DNA of 64,000 nt, taken from positions 248,001 to 312,000 of the forward strand of contig CATKHK010000026.1 of assembly GCA_949751835.1 (NCBI GenBank). The letters are read 5' to 3'. This DNA comes from Blepharisma japonicum. Lineage: Eukaryota > Ciliophora > Heterotrichea > Heterotrichida > Blepharismidae. Both the position numbers and the translations under genes were made by a program. The stretch's first letter is position 1. Every line of letters starts with the position of its first letter. The notes beneath the pieces are model-generated. The model was not told the DNA's origin and searched no databases. It was given only the letters and a program-made list of their open reading frames with translations. Of the stretch, positions 22,223 through 34,429 are shown one piece after another.

Positions 22223-22489
22223 GAAATTTCTAAAATTAAAATAATTTCCCTCTTTATTGATAAACACCTCCTCGGTCACTTATGTCATCATTATCTGATT
22301 ATCTTTATACATTAAAATTCAAACTTAAAAATTAATAAAAATTATGTAAGTTCAGAAAGTGTTCCAACATTGTCAAGATGAAGAACCAATACATTTTCAA
22401 TTTTGACAATGAACTCTTTTTTGATATATTGAGAAATAATAAAGAAACGCTTCAAGGTTTTTAATTAAATTTTCTGGTTATCCACTTAC
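22223..22489. other. Intergenic DNA upstream of MSH5
   Basis: No gene is supported. It is A+T-rich and contains only a 28-codon plus-strand frame. Confidence 0.5.
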
Positions 22490-22970
22490 TCTCCTTTCAG
22501 TGAGAGTTTTCATCTTCTATTTCATCGTGATCCTTAACTTAACTTCATCTTCAATTTACTCTTCATCATCCTGCTTCCACTTCTGCTTCAATTGCTTCTT
22601 CAATTTCTGCTTTAAATTTCCTTAGTTTTTGCCTTAACTTCTGCTCCAAATTTTCCTTAAAATACCTCAATTTCTGTTTCAATTTCTGCTTTGATTTCAG
22701 CTTAAATTTTTGCTTTGATTTTTGTTTCAATTTTTGCTTTAACTCCTGCTTTATTTTATTTCATTTTCTATTCACTTTATTTTCTTTTTCTCTAATTTAT
22801 GCTTCAGTTTTTGAATCGATTTTGGCTCCAATTCTAGCTTTGGTTCCTGCTTCGAATCCAAATTAAGTTCCCTACTTCAATTCCGAATCAGTCCTTTGCT
22901 TCAATTTCTATTTCAAACTCCGTTCAGATTTCTGCTCCTTCCTTGAATCATAGCCACAAAACTTTGCTCC
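22490..22970. repeat. Degenerate 12-bp tandem repeat
   Basis: A pyrimidine-rich run follows a loose 12-bp unit close to TTTCTGCTTCAA, clearest at 22560-22760, with many substitutions and small slips. Read on the minus strand the unit would encode a four-residue repeat such as E-A-E-I or L-K-Q-K. All frames are broken by TAA or TAG, so it looks like decayed repeat-coding sequence or a worn minisatellite. Confidence 0.65.
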
Positions 22971-23169
22971 TCATACCTCATGCAAATCGGTTAAGCATCC
23001 ATTCCTTCTGTGTTTCCAGCTTATTTGTGATAATCTCATCATTTACTGGCACTTTTCCTTCTAGTTCTTCAATATTTAATAGCAAGTTTTGATCCGAGCC
23101 TCTATCGATGCTTTCATTGCCTTGATCGCTTTTTACGAACAAAGGCCCAATATCTAGCCTGATGTCAAC
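22834..23169 (-). pseudogene. Possible decayed gene fragment next to the 12-bp repeat
   Basis: A minus-strand frame of 111 sense codons (TGA read as Trp) has no ATG near its beginning. Its first half looks protein-like (DIGPLFVKSDQGNESIDRG, NIEELEGKVPVNDEIITNK). Its second half is Trp-rich and merges into the 12-bp repeat before a TAG. This suggests the remains of a repeat-containing protein gene. A possible 16-nt GT...AG element at its upstream edge does not restore a start codon. No family is recognised. Confidence 0.4.
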
Positions 23170-23668
23170 TTATAATAGCTTTAATGCTTCTTTTGCTTAG
23201 AGGAATTGATTTTATAATAAATCTTATTAGTTTTAAAGCACATATTTTTTATATTAATTGAAATATTTCACTTTTATTTACTTAATGGAGCAATTTTAAT
23301 AAAGGAAATTAAGTCACAAGGTGGATTAAATGTTTTGAAATAGCTTTTGCTTTAAATTAAAAGCAATGGAAATACTGGTAATCTAGTGATAAATCAATAA
23401 TAAAATAGAAAATTTATTATAACTTTGATTAGTAATTAATTTTTTAAACCTACATAAACCCAAAATATAGATTATACAGGATTGCATTCCAATAAATATT
23501 TGCAAATTAAAATTGTAAGTATTCCTGCAGCTTACAATAAGCTAACGATAACTCAGCTAGAAAACCAATATTTTATAAAAATAAGCGCAGGATCAATTGC
23601 GTTGGGGTTGGATAAAACTCTTGTGGAAATTATTACTCAGCTATATAAAAATTCGGAAATAAAGCCAA
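23170..23668. other. Intergenic DNA upstream of the ubiquitin protease
   Basis: A+T-rich. A 68-codon plus-strand frame at 23482-23688 overlaps the next gene in another frame, begins with TTG and is not supported. Confidence 0.5.
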
Positions 23669-24946
23669 ATGGGAAATGGTTGTTGTAGGAGTTCTGATGT
23701 ACAAATACCTGAGAATCCAACCACAAGTATTATAAAACTCAAAAAAGTAGAAAACGATACCCCAGAAAAAGTTTATACCATGATTCAAGACAATTATCTC
23801 TCAATCCCTAATACATTCAATTCAGACAAATTTTCTGCAATCAAAGATATTGGCGTTTCTGGGCTAGAAAATTTCGGAAATACTTGCTATATTAACTCCG
23901 TTCTTCAAGTCTTATTTAACTGCCAGCCATTGATGGATTATTTTCTTTCTGGAATCCATAAGCAAGATCTAAACGTTTTAAATCCAAATGGAAGTCGAGG
24001 AGAAGTTGCCATGGCATTTGGAGAGCTTTCTGAAGCTTATTGGCAGAAATCATATGATTTGTTAGTACCAAAGTTATTAGTTGGTCTGATTTCTAGAGAA
24101 ATTAATTTACCAAATGACGACGCATATCAGCTTTTGATGGATTTGATGCATCTAATACATGAAGATTTAAATAGAGCTGACAGAACTCCTTTAATAAGAC
24201 CTTTAAAACCTAGTGAAGCCCAAGAAATTAAAGCTGCAAAATCATGACAGAACGAATTAATTAAGAACTCTTCTATAATTATTGACATATTTCAAGGACA
24301 ATTAAAATCAACTTTGACTTGCACAGAATGCAATTTCAGTGCTCAAACGTTTGAAGTATTTTTTTCCTTAAGTTTAGATATTCCAAACAAAGACAGACCA
24401 GTAACAGTTGATGAATGCTTCCAACTATTCACAAACTCCAAAAATTCTGAAAGATCTTGGCTGTGTCCAAAGTGTAACTATGGAGTAAAAGCAATAAAGA
24501 AGATTGACATATGAAAAGTTCCTCCAATCTTGATATTACACTTGAAGACGAAAAATATAAGAACAACAAGCAATCCTTTCAAGCAAGATTTATTTGCAAT
24601 AGGAAGCAATAAAATTGATATTGCTCAATGAGTATCTGCTCTACAAAAAGAAAATCCAAGATATGAGCTATTTGCAAAAATAAACTGTGAAGTGTCTGCA
24701 AATAATAAACATTATACAGCTACAGTGAAACATAAAAACAGTCATTCTTGGCAATTATTTGACGACGAAAATGTTTATAATATTGAAGATGAGCCTTCTA
24801 TAGATAAAGATTCTTATATTTTATTTTATCAAAGAGTCGAAGGGAAATATTATAGACAATCAAAAAATATGCCAGAGTATTGGCCTCATTTAATCGCGAA
24901 TTATATCAAAAGAACTTTAGGAGTTGCTCCTAAGCCAGAAATGTAA
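23669..24946 (+). CDS. Ubiquitin-specific protease with acylation-type N terminus
   Basis: This 425-residue protein is whole with three in-frame TGA codons as Trp (KSWQN, DIWKV, AQWVS). It is a USP (C19) cysteine protease. The Cys box GLENFGNTCYINSVLQVLF carries the nucleophile. A zinc-type C-x2-C pair sits at LTCTEC and LCPKC, and the His box is YTATVKHKNSHSWQLFDD. It removes ubiquitin from proteins. The N terminus MGNGCC is a strong candidate for myristoylation at Gly2 and palmitoylation at Cys5/Cys6, so membrane attachment is likely; this is inference. USPs with this N terminus are unusual. Confidence 0.9.
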
Positions 24947-25014
24947 ATATTTATGAAATTAATATATGCTGTAATTAATTGACTTTTAACAAAATATTCG
25001 TTTAATTATACAAG

Positions 25015-27510
25015 CTATTGCAAATATGGTGATAGTAATTTTTGCTTCATAGCTTTATTTTTCTTTCTCTGTGTCTTTTTGGTGTTATCAGAAGCTGATT
25101 CTTTTTCTAAGTTATAGCTTGGCTTAAAAATTATAGAATCTTTCATCTCAGGTATTGCTGGCTGTGCTTGAAATACCTTTGCCAATGTGTGATGATAGCT
25201 ATCGCCTTTTAATCCATAGAAATTGTTAGGGTTAAAAGGAACTAAATATATAAGGTTTCCGTTGGCGTCAAACATTTTTTCCGGATCATAATCTGCATCT
25301 GGGTTTTCCCAGTTATATTGAATTCCTTTGGAGCTTTCTCTTGAATTTTTTATACTCAGCTCAAGAGTTGAGCAGGATTCTTCCAGCATTTGTGCAGGAA
25401 GTTTTTTTCCCTCTGTTTTCGATTTATTGCTAATTTTCAAATATTGTTTGCTTGAGTATGGAGATACTGACTTTTGACTGTCCGAGTTTGTATTAACATT
25501 TTCTCCTCATTTCGGGTCCAAATTTAAGCCATCGTCTTCGCTTATGCTTCCTGCATGAGATAATCCTACTATTTCTTTAGATTGTTTATAATTACTTCTA
25601 TCAGCAGTTTCCTGATACTCTTGCATATCTTTCTTTGAATATTTCTTCATAACAGGAGTAGAATTAGGTTTTAAGCTTGCCACCACAGGCTGATTCTCTT
25701 CTACCCTGCTTAAATATGAGTTTTTAGATTGGTGTTTTGATATGATTTGACTGACCCCAGTTGTTTGAGAACAGCTTGTATCCATGCTCAATCTTGAAAC
25801 TGCTCTTGTATTAAAATCAAGGGTTGTCCTAGAATCTGAGTCACGAAAATTCATTTGAACTTGCTCCTCTGTGTCGATTTGTGAGATATTTTCGTTAATA
25901 AATTCATATTCAGGCTGAGGAATAATGATAGATTTAGAACTCTCTCCTGTTATGTTGTTTTTTGATGTGTGCTGAGAACTCAGTAGACTTTTGGAATTTT
26001 CTGAAGGCAATTTTTCGAGAAGCATTTTGAGCTGAGATCCTTTCGATTCTTGGGCGCCCTTCATTTCTAGCTCTTTTATTTTCTTTTTGCTCTGCTTTAT
26101 AAGTTTTTCATACTCTTCTGTTTTTTGTATCAATCTTCCAATTCTATCGAATTGATTATCTATCTTTTTCTCTAAATCTTTATTTTCTGCGATTTTTTGA
26201 TTTATTTCTAAATTTCTTGTTGTAAGCTCTGTTTCTAGCTTTTCTTTATCTTTTGTTATATCTTTAACCTGCTCCATCAGTACTTCAACTTCTCTTTTTG
26301 CTTTATACAACTCATTAGCTATATCCTCTTTTTCATCATTAATCTGCTTTGCCAAATTTTCCATATGTAAAAGTTGTTCTGTATTTTTTGCATGCTCTTG
26401 TGATAATTCTTGAAATTGCTTTTCAAGCTTCTCAATTCTATCATTAGCTATTTCATATTGTGCTGGCTCTATATAAATTTCTTGAGTTTGTGCAGAATTT
26501 TCAACCTTTACCTGCTTAGACTCAAATATTTTAAGAACTCTTTGTGCGGTATTTCTTTGTAGGGTTTTAAAGTTTTTCATTAGACTTTTTTCTATTTCTT
26601 CAGGTTTTAAAAGGACATTTTCATACGTTCTTAAAGGAGGGATTTCTCTTTCTTTGGCCATGTCGTTGTATATTTCATTAAGTGCTTCTGTTGTGGCACC
26701 ACTTTTTATGTTGTATAGCTTATTGGCTTTTTGTCGAAAATTTTGATACTCGCCATCATCTTCTCCAAAGATTTCATTAATTTCTCTATTAATTTTTTCT
26801 TCTTCTAATTTTGAATATTTCATTTTTTCTTCGGAAACCCCTTCTAATTTTAGAACTTTTTCTTCTAATTCGCTAATATGTTTCTCAAATTTTACTTTTT
26901 GTTCTATTAATAGGAATTTTTGATTTTTAAACTCATTTGAAATTTCTGAAAATAATGTTATAACATAGTCATTTATTTTTGAACAAGCTTTAGCTGCTTC
27001 TGCAGACTGGAGCTTTATTAAAGGCACAATTTCGTTATAGCATTGAAATCAGCCATAAAATTCTTCGCTTAGACTATCGAAATCCCTTTTCGGTGCGATT
27101 TTTTGTGCTTTTTTAATTTCATAATTTTCAATTCTTTCCATCATTTCTCATTTCGAATGCTTTCCAATGGCTTTTAAGGATGAGTTTATGAGTGCTTTTG
27201 ATGAAAGAGTATCGTTTGGAATTATGACGGATTTTGATACTAAATCTGGAGAAGGAGAAGTCGGAGAATATGGCTCAAAACTCTTTTGGATATTGAAAAA
27301 TTTGTGAGCGATGCTTGGTTCTTTGGATATAAAGGCTTTGTCGTTGAAATATGTGTAAAGATTTAGTTCAGATGTTTTATCATAAGGGGATGATCTTGAT
27401 GGATTATCAGAAGTATCTCGTAGACGGTGAGTAATTGGAGGTAAAGACTTCTTAGTGCGGTGACGTCGACCATGAGTTTTTGAATCAATTGATCCGTGCC
27501 GTTTACTCAT
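25015..27510 (-). CDS. 831-residue coiled-coil protein
   Basis: Four in-frame TGA codons, read as Trp at KHSKWEMM, FYGWFQ, PKWGEN and so on, join what would otherwise look like three genes. The N-terminal 120 residues are basic and Ser/Pro-rich (KTHGRRHRTKKSLPPITHR). A long coiled coil follows, in the middle third (EKLEKQFQELSQEHAKNTEQ onwards). The tail is Ser/Thr/Asn-rich and ends with a basic KKNKAMKQKLLSPYLQ. This is typical of cytoskeletal or basal-body scaffold proteins of ciliates. I recognise no named family. The start is the ATG at 27508-27510. Confidence 0.82.
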
Positions 27511-28317
27511 ATTTCAGATTAATTTATTGAAATAAATACAGTTTTAGCTAAAGAATAAAGATGAAGGGGTAATTCTGTCTTGCAAGCGTTATTTGTTTAC
27601 AGCATTATTATTATTATTATTATAAGTACTTTAGCGCGGTTGTACCGCATTTCTCTCATTTTTACCCAAAAAATTCTCAAAAATATCAAAAATTCCAAAA
27701 TCACAGAATCTAAAAAATTCAATTCAACTCTTGTCTAAAATTTTTTTGCCGCAACCTCATTGAATCACTTTCCTAATTTTAGTTTTTAACTGAATCACCG
27801 ATTCGCACAATACTCATCCGAAATCGGCCAATTAAAAAACTCTACCAGTTCTTGTTGTTTTAAATTCGCGACAAAAATCAAGCATCCAGTTCATCTTCGA
27901 AAATTCCAACTTCAACTACTTGTTTACAGCATATATATAGCATTTTATCATCCTTAGTAGAATCAAGCTATAGGCCTGCTTAAGATCTTTTAGAGTCAAA
28001 AATATAAAAGGAATACCAAAGGAGCTTTATCTGATTTAATAGAATGGCTATCATTCACATATGATCTCCTAATTCTTCTACATCCTTTATAGCAAAAGAA
28101 AATTACCAGAAATAAATTCCGATCCTTCAATTTTTGATTATTTTGCTGCTTTATTTCTAAATACTTTTTAATGTTTAAAACTAGTAATTTTAGCAACTAT
28201 ATAAGTATTAATCTTTTCATTTCATGAATCTATCCATAAAATTCCAAAAAATTCTTTAACTTTCCGCTTTAAATGACTTAAGATTCATATTCAAGTTGAA
28301 GTCCATAATTAATATCT
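27511..28317. other. 807-bp intergenic region with small repeats and a hairpin
   Basis: It holds an ATT trinucleotide run at about 27604-27623, a perfect 5-bp stem hairpin (GCGGT-TGT-ACCGC) at 27636-27648, and the 13-mer TTGTTTACAGCAT twice, at 27593-27605 and 27920-27932. A minus-strand open frame at 27996-28196 lacks an ATG. No gene is supported. This is the upstream region of two divergent genes. Confidence 0.55.
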
Positions 28318-28704
28318 ATGGCTGCAGTATCAAGAACATCATTATCAAAAGCTGAGCATGATGAACTTTCTTGCGTTTTTGCAGCTTTAATTCTCCATGA
28401 TGATGGATTAGAAATCACAGTACCAGTTATTTAGGCTGACAAACTATCTAAAATCCTCACAACATCTGGAAACCAAGTTGAAAAATATTGGCCTACTCTT
28501 TTTGCAAATGCTTTAAAGGGACAAGACCTTGCAAGACTCTTAAGCAACTTAGGAGCTGGTGGAAGTGCACCTGCTGGATCAGCTGCCCAAGCTGGAACTA
28601 CAGCTGCTACAGAACAACCTAAACAAGAGGAAAAGAAAGAAGAGCCTGCCGAAGAAGAAGTCGTAGAAGGAGCAATGGATCTTTTTGGAGGTGATGAATG
28701 GTAA
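28318..28704 (+). CDS. RPLP1: 60S acidic ribosomal protein P1, one 15-nt intron
   Basis: With the 15-nt intron at 28420-28434 removed, the product has 123 residues. The N-terminal helical domain (ELSCVFAALILHDDGLEIT, ADKLSKIL) is typical of the stalk protein P1. An Ala/Gly hinge and an acidic tail follow, ending AMDLFGGDEW. P1 and P2 form the ribosomal stalk that recruits elongation factors. Usual P1 proteins end in MGFGLFD; here the end is MDLFGGDEW, a variation on the same acidic/Phe-containing tail. Without splicing, the frame stops at TAG in the intron. Confidence 0.95.
28420..28434 (+). other. 15-nt intron in RPLP1
   Basis: The sequence is gtaccagttatttag. It joins GLEIT to ADKLSKIL, restoring the conserved P1 sequence, and has an in-frame TAG if retained. 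Confidence 0.95.
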
Positions 28705-29107
28705 TTTCATTAAATTGGGCCTTTCATTTAAAAGTGTTTTGGATTAAAATTAGGTTTAATAGGGAATACCTCATTAATTTTTTAATAGTTGTCCACTATA
28801 TGCAGCTGAATCCATGATTTAGATAAATTTCTGTGGGTAATTTGTTAAAAAGGATTATTTCAGAAGCATATTTAAAATCTGTATAGATACGTGGCTTCTT
28901 ATATAGATATATTAATAATTGTTAAGTGTCAGAGGTTACATCTTCTTTATATTTAAATATAATTTTGACTTTTTCTCATATAATCAATATACTGAGTTAA
29001 ATTTTCATTTTTTATATTCTAAATTCTAAAATGAATTAAGCTTTCATTCATATTTCACTTCCCTTTATCGAATTCCTTTACCTTCCTTAAAATTCATATA
29101 TATAATA
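28705..29107. other. Intergenic DNA
   Basis: Nothing is recognised in this A+T-rich stretch between two plus-strand genes. Confidence 0.55.
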
Positions 29108-30703
29108 ATGAAAAAACTAATCTTTTTCCTCTTCGCTTCGGCAGCACTAATACCCTTTTTTTACGATAACTCAAACCCAAAAACCCCAAGGCAACTCAAA
29201 GGCCTGCCAGAAAGTTCATTTTCTACAGACGAAATACGCAATGGTGGCGAACTTCTTTATGTATTCGGCATCTTCTATACCCTATTTGGAATCAGAGAAG
29301 TATGTTCTAGCTATTTTATGCCAATTATTGACTACATTGTAAATAAATACTCTATTTCCCCTGATGTAGCTGGTGCAACTTTGATGGCCTTAGGCAACTC
29401 CGCACCTGAAATCTTTATCTCTTTCATGAGTACGTTTATTACTAATGGTACAATCGGCTTTTCAACGATTATAGGCTCTGGGGCATTTAATGCAATACTT
29501 CTAGTCGGAATCTGCGCTATGAGTGCAAAATCAGTTTTTGAGCTCCAGTGGTGGCAAGTGGTGAGGGATTTTATGTTTAATATATTATTACTGGGTCTTT
29601 TATTGCTATTCTGAAGCAACTTGTTTATTGACTGATATGAGGGACTGGTACTTATTCTTGTGTATTTACTTTACGCATATTTTATGAAATATAATGGGCC
29701 GATTGAGAGATTTGTAAAAAAGAATTTAAATTTGCCTTATGAAGGAGATGAAGTTGATTTTAAGCCACTTCCTGAAAAAGTATTTATAGTTAGAAGAGAT
29801 TCCGTATCTGATCTTGAAGCGTATATACCTCAAGAGCTCAATTTCAATAGAGGAATCCTAGCAAAAATGAAAAAAAATTCAGAGCTTCAAGTAGTCAAAA
29901 ATGACTCAGCAGAAAACACAGAAATTAGAACTAGGTTTAAATATAGCGTTTATTTGATTTTAAGAGCCATTGAGGAGAAGAAAAAATGCTCGAAACGGTT
30001 AAGAGAGCAAAGAGGGTTGATATATCCTTATAAGCATGAAGTTTTTAATAGAGAAGAAAGTATGGAAACAATGGCAAAAATTAGAAAATTGCAGACACTT
30101 GAAGAGAAAAAAGAAATTTTTTCAGAGGTGAGGTCTTCAAGATCATTATTGAAACGAATGTTGATATGGTTGATGCTGCCACTTAAATTTTGTCTTAGAT
30201 TAACAATTCCTAATATAAGCAATCATCCAAAACTATGGCTTATCTCTATGATGATGTCATTGACTTGGATTGGAGGTCTTAGTTTCTTGCTAGTTTGGTG
30301 AACAACTGATGTAGGGGTTGCTCTTGGAATTCCTGAAAGTGTTCTCGGAATTATTATTTTAGCTATGGGAGTATCTATACCAGATCTCTTGAACTCTCTC
30401 AGAGTTACTATAGAGGGTCATGGGGATATGGCACTGTCTGGATGTATAGGTTCTAACATACTAAACATAGGAATAGGAATAGGAGTTCCATGCTTTTTCG
30501 AAGCTGTGATAAATCAGCCTATTAATATTCCAGTTGATTTATACATGGCTGAATGCCTGATGATGAGCATATTTGGGACTTCCTATATATTTCTAGCAGG
30601 TTTCAAATTTCAATTATCACAACACTTTGGAATTGTAATGTTCTTTTTTTATGCCACATTTTTGACATTATTTCTAGTGTTTGAATTTTTGAACATACAT
30701 TAA
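29108..30703 (+). CDS. K-dependent Na/Ca exchanger (NCKX/SLC24 type)
   Basis: This 531-residue protein is whole with TGA as Trp in LLFWSN, IDWYEG and VWWTTD. It begins with a signal peptide. The alpha-1 repeat is GATLMALGNSAPEIFISF, and the alpha-2 repeat contains GVSIPDLLNS, HGDMALSG and GSNILNI, ending GVP. These match the cation-binding repeats of SLC24, in which the Asp of S-I-P-D-L contributes to potassium coupling. A charged cytoplasmic loop of about 190 residues separates the two membrane halves. It would export calcium in exchange for sodium. Whether it acts at the cell surface or on cortical alveoli cannot be read from the sequence. Confidence 0.92.
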
Positions 30704-31240
30704 AGCTTAATCAGAATTGTTAAAATAATTTTAAAATAGCTATAATAAAATGAATTGTATTAATTTATTATTAAAATCATCTTATAAATTTTTCAGCTGA
30801 TTTTTAGAGATATTTCATATTAAATACATAAAATAAAGATAAATGAAAAGTAAATCCTTAAGCTGATAAATCCTGAGATTTATTAATATAATTTTTTATC
30901 AAAAATTGTCTTGTAATTTATAGCTGGTTTTCAAAGAAATATTTCGTTTTTTGACATGAAAGTGATGCCATTAAATAAAGACAGGTTTAAGGTAAATAGT
31001 TGATTCGATAAGAAATCCATATTATTATATGAGTATTAATATGAAACTTACTAAAATGTAACAGTTTCATAATAAATTGAAATTAAATAAGCCAACTAAT
31101 TATCTTCAAGATTTAAATAACCTTCTCGAAAAGCTGCATCCTTGGAAGTTATAATAGTTTCTATATTAAAAAAATAAAAATTTCAAATCCGTTTCATTGA
31201 TATCCTCAGTATTTCCGAAATGGTATCAATACAAATAAAT
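30704..31240. other. Intergenic DNA
   Basis: Nothing is recognised. An upstream in-frame ATG at 31220 could extend the next protein by seven residues. Confidence 0.5.
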
Positions 31241-32413
31241 ATGAATTCTAAAAGATCCTCAGCCAGTGGCATCCCTACAAATAAACCATATAGATCTACC
31301 TCAACAGAGCTTATATCCTTTCCAGATATCGACAAAAATAGATTTTCAACACCTTTTCTCACCAGGAACTTGACACATAAAAAACTATCTCAGTGCAGTA
31401 ATAAAACAAATGCTCAAACAGTTGCTAAATTTAGTCTTTTAGCCCAACAAGTATTAAATAGCACTTCACAAACACCAAAAGAATATTATCAGATCCTAAA
31501 GCCATCTTCAATTTCAAGGTTTTCATGTGGAAAAGTTTTGGCTTATGCAGGAAATACAAATAAAGGACTGATTAGGAAAAAAAATGAAGACCGAATCATG
31601 ATCATTTCAAGCATAACTAAGCCTCAAAATAAGATTTTTGAAGACAACTGGCCAAATTGCTCATATTTTGGTCTCTTTGATGGTCATGGAGGAAATGGCT
31701 GCTCAAATTTTCTGCGTGATAAGCTTCATCAATTTATCATGGAAAGCCATCATTTTCCACTATCTCCGCATAAAGCTATAAATGAAGCTTTAGCTAGAGC
31801 TGAAAGCGAATTTATGAAGATTTCTAAGGAAACAAATGATAAATCTGGCTCTTGCGCTGTTATTGCTCTAATTGTAGGACAGTTTTGCTTTATTGCGAAT
31901 GTTGGCGATTCAAGAGCGCTAATGAGTGGAATGTCAGGAAAACATGTTTACTCCCTTACTACAGACCATAAGCCAGCTGAACCTCAAGAGCAAGCCAGAA
32001 TCTTTCAAGCGGGAGGCTTAGTTTATTCGACAACTGCACAAAATAAATCTAAAATTTACCGAGTTTTACCTGGTAGGCTTTCAGTCAGCCGAACTATTGG
32101 AGATATTGAAGCAAAAAACTTTGAAATGGGCGGAAACCCTGGTGTTGTGATTTCAACGCCTGAGATAAGAAAATTTGAGATAAAGCCTGAGTATGATTTT
32201 ATTATGCTAGGAAGTGATGGCATTTTTGACATAATGACAAACAGAGATGTCGTTGACAAAGCATGAGAAAGCGTAGATGGGTTAAATGATGAAAATATCC
32301 CAACTAAATGTGCTAGAGCTGCTGAAGGGATTATTCTTGAAAGCTTTAAAAGACAAACGAGAGACAATGTCTCTACTGTTATCATTGCCCTTAGGAATTT
32401 AAACAAAATTTAA
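31241..32413 (+). CDS. PP2C-type protein phosphatase, tandem copy 1
   Basis: This 390-residue PPM/PP2C has a basic Ser/Thr-rich N-terminal extension of about 90 residues. The metal motifs are KNEDR, YFGLFDGHGG, GSCAVIALI, ANVGDSRAL, LTTDHKP, LSVSRTIGD and MLGSDGIFD, then DNVSTVII. All Asp residues for the Mn/Mg centre are present, so it should be active as a Ser/Thr phosphatase. A TGA Trp occurs at DKAWESVD. It is followed by a second copy of exactly the same length at 33031-34203. I start it at MNSKRSS, which aligns with the start of copy 2. Confidence 0.93.
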
Positions 32414-33030
32414 TTGTAAAATAATGATATAGCTAAATGTAATGTTTATATATTTCGAAACTGCTTGGATAAGCTTATTATAATAAATAAATTATTAGAA
32501 ATGAATTAAAAATAATGCTTGCTTACATTAAAATTATAAAATCTCAGACTTCAATTCGAATAATTATATGCAATTTTTATTCGCAATTTAACATTATCAA
32601 TGCTATGATTGCCATGGGCCTAAACAACTATATATTAATTATGCCCAAAACACCCTGGTCTGGCCTTTTACCATATTCTTCAAGATAATGCTGTAGAATT
32701 TCCTCATAGATCTTATTCAAAAAAATTATTAAGGAACTAGGATTTTAGATCATATAATACTTTAAATATAATTTATAGAATTCTTTGCATAATATATGAT
32801 AAAATTTAATTAATCACTTAGCCTAGCTTCACTATTTTATTAGAGTGAAAAAATTTAGGGCATCTATTTTTAACATTAAGCTCAAATTTTCTGACCCCTT
32901 CTCAGCATAAAGCCACTCCCATAATAAGATTTACTATAAAATAACTAATTATATAAGAAAGTCAATAAAATTTAAAAATCTGTCAGGTTTATTTTTCTCC
33001 TTTCTAAAAAATGAAACAAATTACTTATAA
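32414..33030. other. Intergenic DNA between the PP2C copies
   Basis: A+T-rich. No gene is recognised. Confidence 0.55.
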
Positions 33031-34203
33031 ATGAAAACCAAAAAATCATTGGCAGCTGGCGTACCTTTACGTCAACATTATAGATCTTCGTCTACAGATC
33101 TTACTCCTCTTCCCGGGCTAGAAAAATGCAGCCATTCTACACCAACTTGCTTAAGAAACTCATCACAAAAAAGACTTAGCCCATGCAATGGAAAAGCCAA
33201 CACAAAATCAACAGTCAAATTTAGTTTTTTGGCTCAGCAAGTATTGAATAATTCATTAGAAATTCCAAAAGAGTATCCTAAAATTCTCAAGCCATCTTCA
33301 ATTTCCAGGTCTTCATGTGGGAAAGTCTTAGCATATGCTGCAAATACAGATAAGGGATTAAGGAGAAAGAAAAATGAAGACAGGATTATGATTATTGCAA
33401 GTTTTAGTGAGCCTCAAAATAAAATACATGAAGGGGGTTGGCCAAATTGTTCCTATTTTGGGATTTTTGATGGGCATGGAGGAGACCGCTGTTCTAACTT
33501 CCTGCGAGATAAGCTGCATCAATTTATCATAGAAAGCCATTTTTTCCCTTCATTTCCTCACAAAGCGATAAAAGAAGCTTTGGAGAAGGCAGAAAATGAA
33601 TTTATGAAAATTTCTAAAGAAACAAATGATAAATCAGGATCATGCGCTGTAATTGCTTTAATTGTTGGTCAGATTTGCTATATTGCAAATATTGGCGATT
33701 CAAGAGCTTTAATGAGCGGATTGTCAGGAAAACATGTTTATTCCCTTACTACAGACCATAAACCAGCCGATCCTCAAGAACAAGCCAGAATCTTTCAAGC
33801 GGGAGGCTTAGTTTACTCGACAACTTCATGAAATAGGTCCAAAATATATCGAGTCTTGCCTGGCAAGCTTTCAGTCAGCCGAACTATTGGAGATACTGAT
33901 GTAAAAAATATTGAAATGGGTGGAAACCCTGGTGTTGTGATTTCAACTCCTGAAATTAGAAAATTTGAGATAAAGCCTGAGTATGATTTTATTATGCTTG
34001 GAAGTGATGGTATTTTTGACACAATGACAAATAGAGATGTCGTTGACAAAGTCTGAGAAAGTATAGATGGCTTAAACGGAGAATTAACTCAAATTAAATG
34101 TGCAAAAGCTGTTGAGGGAGTTATTCTTGAAAGCTTTAAAAGACAAACAAGAGATAATGTCTCTGCTGTTATCATCGCACTGAGAACCTTAATTCAAAAT
34201 TAA
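33031..34203 (+). CDS. PP2C-type protein phosphatase, tandem copy 2
   Basis: This 390-residue paralogue of the preceding gene has the same codon count and is conserved over its whole length, including the N-terminal extension (YRSSSTDL, KFSFLAQQVL). The metal-binding motifs are intact: KNEDR, YFGIFDGHGGD, GDSRAL, DHKP, MLGSDGIFD and DNVSAVII. TGA Trp codons lie at TTSWNRSK and DKVWESID. The near-identical blocks near the C terminus (GGNPGVVISTPEIRKFEIKP) suggest recent duplication or conversion. A decayed third piece lies downstream. Confidence 0.93.
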
Positions 34204-34429
34204 ATTGTAAATAAATATTATTTGAATTTATTTTTTTAATTGTTTATAAGAATTTGTAGGAAAATAGCTATTTATTGTTTATTACCATTTCTTAATTTAT
34301 AAATAATGACCCTTGTGTAAATCAGAAGTATTCTGCTATATCTTTACGCATACAGACCTTAAGTAAAGTTCTAACAAGCAAAATAATATTGCATTTTAGC
34401 TCACAACTATTAAGTTATTCAAAAGAATA

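Noticed and set aside
22223-22279. Longer MSH5 start at a GTG
   Set aside because: It lies directly after an in-frame TAA; the ATG at 22222 fits the length and sequence of the family.
22378-22464. 28-codon plus-strand frame starting with ATG
   Set aside because: Too short, with no supporting neighbour, intron or family.
23482-23688. 68-codon plus-strand frame before the ubiquitin protease
   Set aside because: It begins with TTG, overlaps the protease start in another frame, and its possible 16-nt intron does not give an open joined frame.
27996-28196. 66-codon minus-strand frame upstream of RPLP1
   Set aside because: No ATG, preceded by a stop, and no tiny intron rescues it.
29332-29619. 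95-codon minus-strand frame
   Set aside because: Antisense to the Na/Ca exchanger gene, whose motifs are unmistakable on the plus strand.
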